A stretch of 40,000 nucleotides of DNA. Source: Neocallimastix lanati (nom. inval.) (Eukaryota; Neocallimastigomycota; Neocallimastigomycetes; Neocallimastigales; Neocallimastigaceae). Positions 34,427 to 40,000 of this stretch are shown here, piece after piece; position 1 is the first letter of the stretch, and every line of letters starts with the position of its first letter. The stretch lies in NCBI GenBank assembly GCA_016946835.1, contig JACVTC010000041.1, positions 40,001 to 80,000 of the forward strand, written 5' to 3'. The notes below the pieces were generated by a model. That model ran no database searches and was not told where the DNA came from. It was given only the letters and a program-made list of their open reading frames with translations. The translations under genes and the position numbers were made by a program.

Positions 34427-34894
34427 ATTTTTATTGTTTACTTTTTGCTTTTTGATAACTTTTATTTAATTATTATTATTAATATTATTATTTATTTGTT
34501 ATGTTAACTTTTCAATAATTATTTTTTTTTTTTTTTTTTTTTTTTTAATTTTTTTTAGAATATAAATTATTGCCTTTTTATATTTTTTTTTATTCTTTTT
34601 TTATTTTAATATTTACTTTTTTTTTTTTTTTAGATTAAAAAAACTAATAAAATAATAATAATAATAAAGTTTTGAATTAATTATAATAACATTAAAAATT
34701 TATTGTTATTAATAATTTTTATAAACATAATTTTACATAATATAATATAATTTAAAGGATGATTTAATTTAATTATTAGTTTTTTATTTTTTTAATATTT
34801 TAATTCATATTAAATTTCTTTTTAGTAGACTATCTATTAATAAAATTTTATTAAATAAAAAACAAAAAAAAATTAAAACAAAATTATACATGAA

Positions 34895-34941
<47 letters not shown>

Positions 34942-35516
34942 ATGAAACACGTGTAAAATTTTATTTATTTATTTATTTAAGTTTATTTTTTTTTTTTTGT
35001 CTCTCATAAAAAGAAAGAAAGAAAATATTAAGTATATTTAATATTTTATTTATTATTTTAATAATAAAAAAAATTTTTTTGATATTCCATAATATTTTGA
35101 AATATAATTTTATTATTGAAGTTTTAATATTATTTTTATTTTTTTATAAATACTTTATTAATAAAATTAAGAAACAAATGCATTTAATAATATTAAAATA
35201 AAAAAAAAAAAATACGAAATTTATAAAATTTAAATTTTAATATTAAAATAAAACTTTACGAGGATTCATATTTAAATGAACAATAAAACAATTCTTGAGG
35301 AAATTAATTGCTAAAAGAAAAAAAAAAAAACAATAAAATTCTTAAATATAATTATCAATAAAAACCATACAATTAAATATTTAAAAAAAAAAAAAAAAAA
35401 AAGAAAAATAAGGAAGCTACCAAACCAATAATACAAATAAAAAAGAAAACAATAAATAGATAAATAGATAAATAGATAAATAAATAAATAAATAAAATAA
35501 TTTATAAATTTTCAAA
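34427..35516. other. AT-rich spacer
   Basis: About 1.1 kb of T runs and A runs, including a TAAA array at 34894-34942 that nearly mirrors the TTTA run at 34963-34978, and a TAGATAAA-type array at 35455-35495 ahead of the next start codon. No gene is seen. Confidence 0.5.
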
Positions 35517-36379
35517 ATGGAATTTAAAACAATCGAAAATAATGTAAAATTTTTACTTATATTTTGCATTGTAAGTAAATAAAAATATTTTCAAAATTTA
35601 TTTAAAACTTTTCTTTCATATATTAAAGATTTATGATAGGATAATAATATTAATTCTTTATATACTTCTATACCTAATATAATTAAAAAAAGTTTTTCCA
35701 ATCATTAGATTTAATATATTTTATTTTATTCAGTGATGTATATTTTGTAGAAAAAATTGTATATACAATACCAATTCTTTTATTTTTAGCTTTTCCATCA
35801 TATTTATTATATGCCTTAGTTAAAGTATATATAAATATATATATATATTCATATCAATATAAATATATAAATATTATTAAACAGACAATAGCTAAAAAAT
35901 ATATATTTGTATATATAAATATAAAAATAATTTTAATAAAACTTTCATTGTAGGGAAATAAATATATTCTGGTAAAATTTAATTTGATTTTTGATGGCCT
36001 TCCAATTTATTATATTTTGATAGCAATAAAAAATATATTAAGTTGGACTTTAGTAATAATAGAACATGATGCTTCAATATTCAATTTAATAGATTTCACA
36101 AATCCTATTATTTTAACAACAATAATTGTTTTATTGGTTATTATTTTAGGTTTAATGGTAAAATTAATTATAATATTTTTTTTTAACAGAAATATTTTTT
36201 TAATATATATATATTTTTATTATAGATTTATTAATTAATTATTGTTAATGTATATATGTTTAAATATTTATTAGATATATTCAAGAAATATTTTAAAAAC
36301 CTATGTTAAAAAATTAAAAACAGAAAATAGAGCTTTAATTGGGGAAAGTGAAGAAGCCGTGTTATTGAAAATGATATAA
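35517..36379 (+). CDS. Small multispanning membrane protein, incomplete exon model
   Basis: Exon 1 is 35517-35570 (MEFKTIENNVKFLLIFCI, donor GTAAGT). Clear later exons are about 35709-35824 (YFVEKIVYTIPILLFLAF), 35954-36157 (GNKYILVKFNLIFDGLPIYY and onward) and 36275-36379 (IYSRNILKTYVKKL to the stop at 36377). The last three junctions agree in phase. Exon 1 does not join the exon at 35709 in frame, so a connecting exon between 35571 and 35708 is missing from my model. The best candidate begins at 35629 (IYDRIIILILYILL) but meets a stop at 35680. Either a splice site is unusual or the gene is damaged. Hydrophobic segments predict at least four membrane spans. Family and function unknown. Confidence 0.55.
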
Positions 36380-37683
36380 TAAATGAATAAAATAAAAAAA
36401 AAATAAAAAATAAGAAAATTATATCATAATTAAATTGAATAATCATTTTAGAAATAATATTTTATATAATGACAGAAATATAAAGATATAATATATATAT
36501 ATTTTTTAAAAAGTAAAAAACAAAAATAATAATAATAATAATAATAATAAACATACATAATCATCATATAATAATAATAATAATAATAATAATTAAAAAT
36601 TAAATTAAGTATATAGAATTAGAATTATTACTTAAATATGTTAATAATTTTATTATTATTATTATTATTATTGTTATTATTTATTTACTAAAAAAAAAAA
36701 AAAAAAAATTATTTATTCTTCTATCTTATTGATTTTATTTTACTTTTATTATATATAGATACATTTAAACATAAATAAAAAAAATAAAATAAAATAAAAT
36801 AAAAATAAAAGATAAGCATAATTAAAATAAACAACAGTAATAGAAATTTATATATATATATTAAATATATGTTTATGATATTATTTAATTTATTTATTTA
36901 TTTATTATTTATTATTTATTATATTTAATGTTTAATATTTTGTATTGTGTAGGTAGTTTTTTTATTTGGTATATTCTATGAATAACAGAATTAATAAAAT
37001 AATTTTATTGATTAATAATTATGATTTAAATCAAACTTTGAATAATAATAAATTATTTTATGCCACATAAAATTTTATTTTTTTTATTTTTTTTTTATTA
37101 TTAATGTTTAATATCCTTTTTTCTTTTTTATTATTTTTTTTTTTATTTTTACTTCTTTTCATTCTATTTTTTTATTTTATATTATTTAATTTTAATTAAT
37201 GTATAATTCTTTATTATTATTATTATTATTAATTATTAATTATTGAACCTATCAGATAAAAAAAAAAAGAAATATACAAAGTTAATATATTATAAAATAT
37301 ATTAAATAAAAACAAATTACCAAATAACTTATAAAAAAAAAAAAAAAAGAATAACCCATAAAAAGAAAAATTAATTATATTAAAAAATTTAATATTTAAA
37401 AATATATATATATATATTTTTTCAATTTATATTATAATTTTTTTTTTTAAAAAAAAAAAAAAACTTGAAAGCAACATAATTTATATTTTTTCTTTTTTTA
37501 TTTTCAATTAAAACAATAAACAAATAAAATAAAAATTTTAAAAAGAAAAATAAAAAATAAAATACGAAACCTATATAAACAATTTTATAATATTAACTTT
37601 ATTTTAAGGAAAAAAATTTTTTTCTTTTATACAAAAAACAATTAACAAAAATAATATTTGAATAATATATAATATAAATCAAA
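36380..37683. other. AT-rich spacer
   Basis: About 1.3 kb with TAA arrays (36524-36592), a TTA run near 36650 and many A/T homopolymers. It contains the promoter region of the kinase gene at its right end. No gene or RNA is recognised. Confidence 0.5.
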
Positions 37684-37940
37684 ATGACAAGTGGTTATAG
37701 AGATATTAACATCCAACTTCAAGAAGGTGTTGGAGGTATTTGATGAATATTGACATTTATTTTATTTTATTATTTATTATTAATAATAATAAGAAAAAAG
37801 TACATTACATATTATTAGACAAATTTCGGTTCAATGTTTTTTTATTACATATTTATTGGATTTATTAGAATACAATAAAATGCATAAACCCAAAATAAAA
37901 ATAAATTATATAAATAATGTCAAAACATAATTAAAATAAA

Positions 37941-37975
<35 letters not shown>

Positions 37976-38445
37976 AAAAAAAGATAATAATAATAGTAAC
38001 AAACAAAATATTAATTATTTCTATTTCTATTTAAATATATTTTAAATATAAATAATATTTTTTATTTATTTTTATTTTTTTTAATTTTATAATTTATTTT
38101 CAATAACTGTTAGCTGTATATGGTAAAATAAGTCAATTAGGTTCAAACTTTTTCAAAATGATTACTGATCCAACTGCTTCTCTTAATGGTAATGTAAAAA
38201 CATTTGATGGACAAGTTGCTGGCCATGGAGGTATTTTACAACTTCCAAATGGAAGTTTAATTAAAGGGACCAATAATGTAGAGCTTAATTTCTATAAAAT
38301 TGTCAAAGATTATAATCTTCCATTAAAGAAGTTTATGCCAGAATGTTATAATTTTGATCCTTCTTTCCAAAAAATACAAGGTAGGCTAAACTGATTTAGA
38401 AATATTAATTCATAAAATTTTTTAATAAATTTTTAAATAATAGTT

Positions 38446-38498
<53 letters not shown>

Positions 38499-39935
38499 TA
38501 TTATTAAAAAATATTATAAATAATATTTATTATTTTAAAGAATTAGTAAAATATTAAAAATTAAATTGCTATTATTTAAATAATATTGTATGCTTAGAAC
38601 AATACTTAGAGGGTAAGCAAGGTCCATTTATCAATATGCAAAACTTATTGTTACCTTATCATAATCCAAATGTTATCGATATTAAGTTAGGTACAAGATT
38701 ATATGATGATATGGCCGATGAAGCTAAAAAACAAAAAATGATTTCATTAGCAAATAATACAACCTCAGCTGCTACTGGTATTCAAATTTCTGCTCTTCAA
38801 GTAATTAATTAAATGATTATTAATAATATTATTAAGTTAATATGATTTTTTTTTTTAAAAACTATTTTATAATTTTTTAATAATTATTAATTATGGATTA
38901 AAATTTATTATAAAATATTGATTTTTATGTATTCATTATATAAAAACTATATATTTACTCAATTATATGTTATTTAATATTTTTTTTTTATATATTTTAT
39001 GTATTCTATAAATTTAAAATATTTAAAATATTTTATATATATTCTATATATATTTATATTTTCCATATTTTTAAAATATTCAAATTTTTTAAAAATATTT
39101 TTCATATTTTATATATTCTATATATTTTCTATATTCTATATATTCTATATCTTCTTTATATTCTCAATATTCTCAATATTCTCAATATTCTCAATATTCT
39201 CAATATTCTCAATTTTTTCCATATTATATATTCACAATATTCTATAATATTCTATATATTTAAAATGTTCAAAATATATTATATATTTTATATATTCTAA
39301 ATATTCTAAATATTCTAAATATTTTATATATTCTTAAATTTTCTATATTTTTTATATTTTCCATATATATATATATTTTTATTTATATTTTTATTATTAT
39401 TATTATTCAAAATATATGATGTATATAATAATAGGTATTTGATAAGCCAGAACAAAAAATAAAAAAGATTGGAAAAACTTATGGAAAAATGTTAACTGTA
39501 GAAAATCTTCCACATGCATTATTAAGATTTTTCTATAATATTACTGAACCAGTTTATAAAAATTCTATTTATTCAAATGAAGAAGAATTAGATAAATCAT
39601 TTCTTAATCGCGAACCATCTGATTATACTGTTGGATTTTTCAAAAATATTCTTGCACAAATTTATGAATTAAGAGATGCTGCTTACAATTCCCATGTAAG
39701 AATTTATGGTAGTTCTCTCTGTATTATTTATGAAACTATTGAAGTGGCAAGAGAAGTTGAAAGAAGATGTCAAAATCCACAAGCTTATGTTTATCCATTT
39801 ACACTTCATCTTATTGATTTTGCTCACTCTTCACTTGTTGATCCAAGTTTAGGCGAAGATCAAAGTTTAATGACTGGTCTTAATAATTTAATTGTTATTT
39901 TTGAAAATTATCTTAAAACTTTCAATAAACTTTAG
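37684..39935 (+). CDS. Inositol polyphosphate kinase family protein (IPMK/Ipk2-like), four exons
   Basis: Exons 37684-37735, 38114-38380, 38598-38800, 39435-39935 total 1023 nt, in frame, 340 residues. Donors GTATTT, GTAGGC, GTAATT; acceptors TAG at all three. Landmarks: QVAGHGGILQLPNGSLIKG (nucleotide-binding N-lobe), the family signature P-x-x-x-D-x-K-x-G as PNVIDIKLG (residues 130-138), the SSLL-type motif YGSSLCIIYE (265-274) and the metal-binding IDFAHS (301-306). Family role: phosphorylates inositol phosphates from IP3/IP4 to IP5/IP6-type products with ATP; yeast Ipk2/Arg82 of similar length also acts in transcription. The short length and absence of a long N-terminal extension favour Ipk2/IPMK over Kcs1/IP6K, but this is not certain. 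All catalytic landmarks are intact. Confidence 0.93.
38448..38495. repeat. Long poly-A run inside kinase intron 2
   Basis: Forty-eight consecutive A in the intron between exons 2 and 3 of the kinase gene, on the sense strand. Length may be unreliable in the assembly. Confidence 0.9.
39105..39330. repeat. Tandem ATTCTCAAT and related repeats inside kinase intron 3
   Basis: A core of about six copies of the 9-mer ATTCTCAAT at 39160-39213 is flanked by TATTCTATA-type repeats to the left and ATTCTAAAT-type repeats to the right, all variants of a TATTCTxxA unit. The intron is 634 nt, much longer than its neighbours. A spurious reading frame over it is repeat-derived. Confidence 0.85.
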
Positions 39936-40000
39936 AAAAAAAAAATGAAAGAAATGAAAAGATAAAAAAAAAAAAAAAGTTAATAATAATACCTACTAAT
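39936..40000. other. 3' flank of the kinase gene
   Basis: A-rich sequence after the TAG stop, including a run of about 14 A; too short to define a terminator or poly(A) signal. Confidence 0.4.

Noticed and set aside
38999-39247. Frame rich in IFSIFSIFS
   Set aside because: It lies wholly inside kinase intron 3 and is the translation of the ATTCTCAAT-type repeats.

Overview
This is a very AT-rich eukaryotic window. Intergenic DNA is almost all A/T with long homopolymers and TTA/TAA/TTTA arrays. Genes have short spliceosomal introns (donors GTAAGT, GTAAAT, GTATTT; acceptors TAG, AAG, CAG) and Asn/Lys-rich proteins. Base composition, short introns, Ty1/copia elements and a fungal-type gene set fit an early-diverging zoosporic fungus, most likely an anaerobic gut fungus (Neocallimastigomycota). 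That placement is inference; no rRNA or other marker gene is present.

Layout. 1-1268: decayed minus-strand Ty1/copia relic (A) with its 5' LTR. 1974-4182 (-): five-exon CDC50/LEM3-family flippase subunit. 4681-5835 (+): internally deleted copia relic (B). 6712-6965 (+): small CxxC protein with a one-base break in an A8 run. 7250-8744: gene debris, then a 17-bp inverted repeat. 9466-10644 (+): intronless EamA/DMT transporter. 11835-15014 (+): clearly recognisable but heavily broken SHQ1 copy. 15598-16659 (-): single-exon protein with a papain-like His...Asn-Cys signature and a Cys-rich tail, with a strong hairpin just upstream. 17197-25976 (+): two head-to-tail copia elements (C and D), both lacking the 5' LTR and most of gag; D carries a 703-bp insertion with the marks of a solo LTR. 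26172-26591 (+): broken acidic protein gene. 26969-28516 (-): six-exon gene resembling CINP. 28922-30036: two GC-richer islands of unknown nature. 31787-34426 (+): alpha-crystallin/HSP20-like domain with a 700-residue low-complexity tail. 35517-36379 (+): small membrane protein with one unresolved exon. 37684-39935 (+): four-exon inositol polyphosphate kinase.

The host genes are unrelated housekeeping genes, not an operon or cluster: membrane asymmetry (CDC50), solute transport (DMT), snoRNP assembly (SHQ1 copy), inositol phosphate signalling (IPK). They are separated by AT-rich spacer and retrotransposon debris. Retroelements make up roughly a third of the window and none is intact.

The most notable observations are: (i) a solo LTR whose target duplication would place GT...AG splice sites exactly where splicing restores the host frame; (ii) broken genes whose nonsense codons are mostly explained by C-to-T or G-to-A changes; (iii) a conserved-looking SHQ1 copy with intron structure but many lesions; (iv) the papain-like/Cys-rich protein; (v) the two unexplained GC-rich islands. 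I did not find a convincing new multi-gene system.
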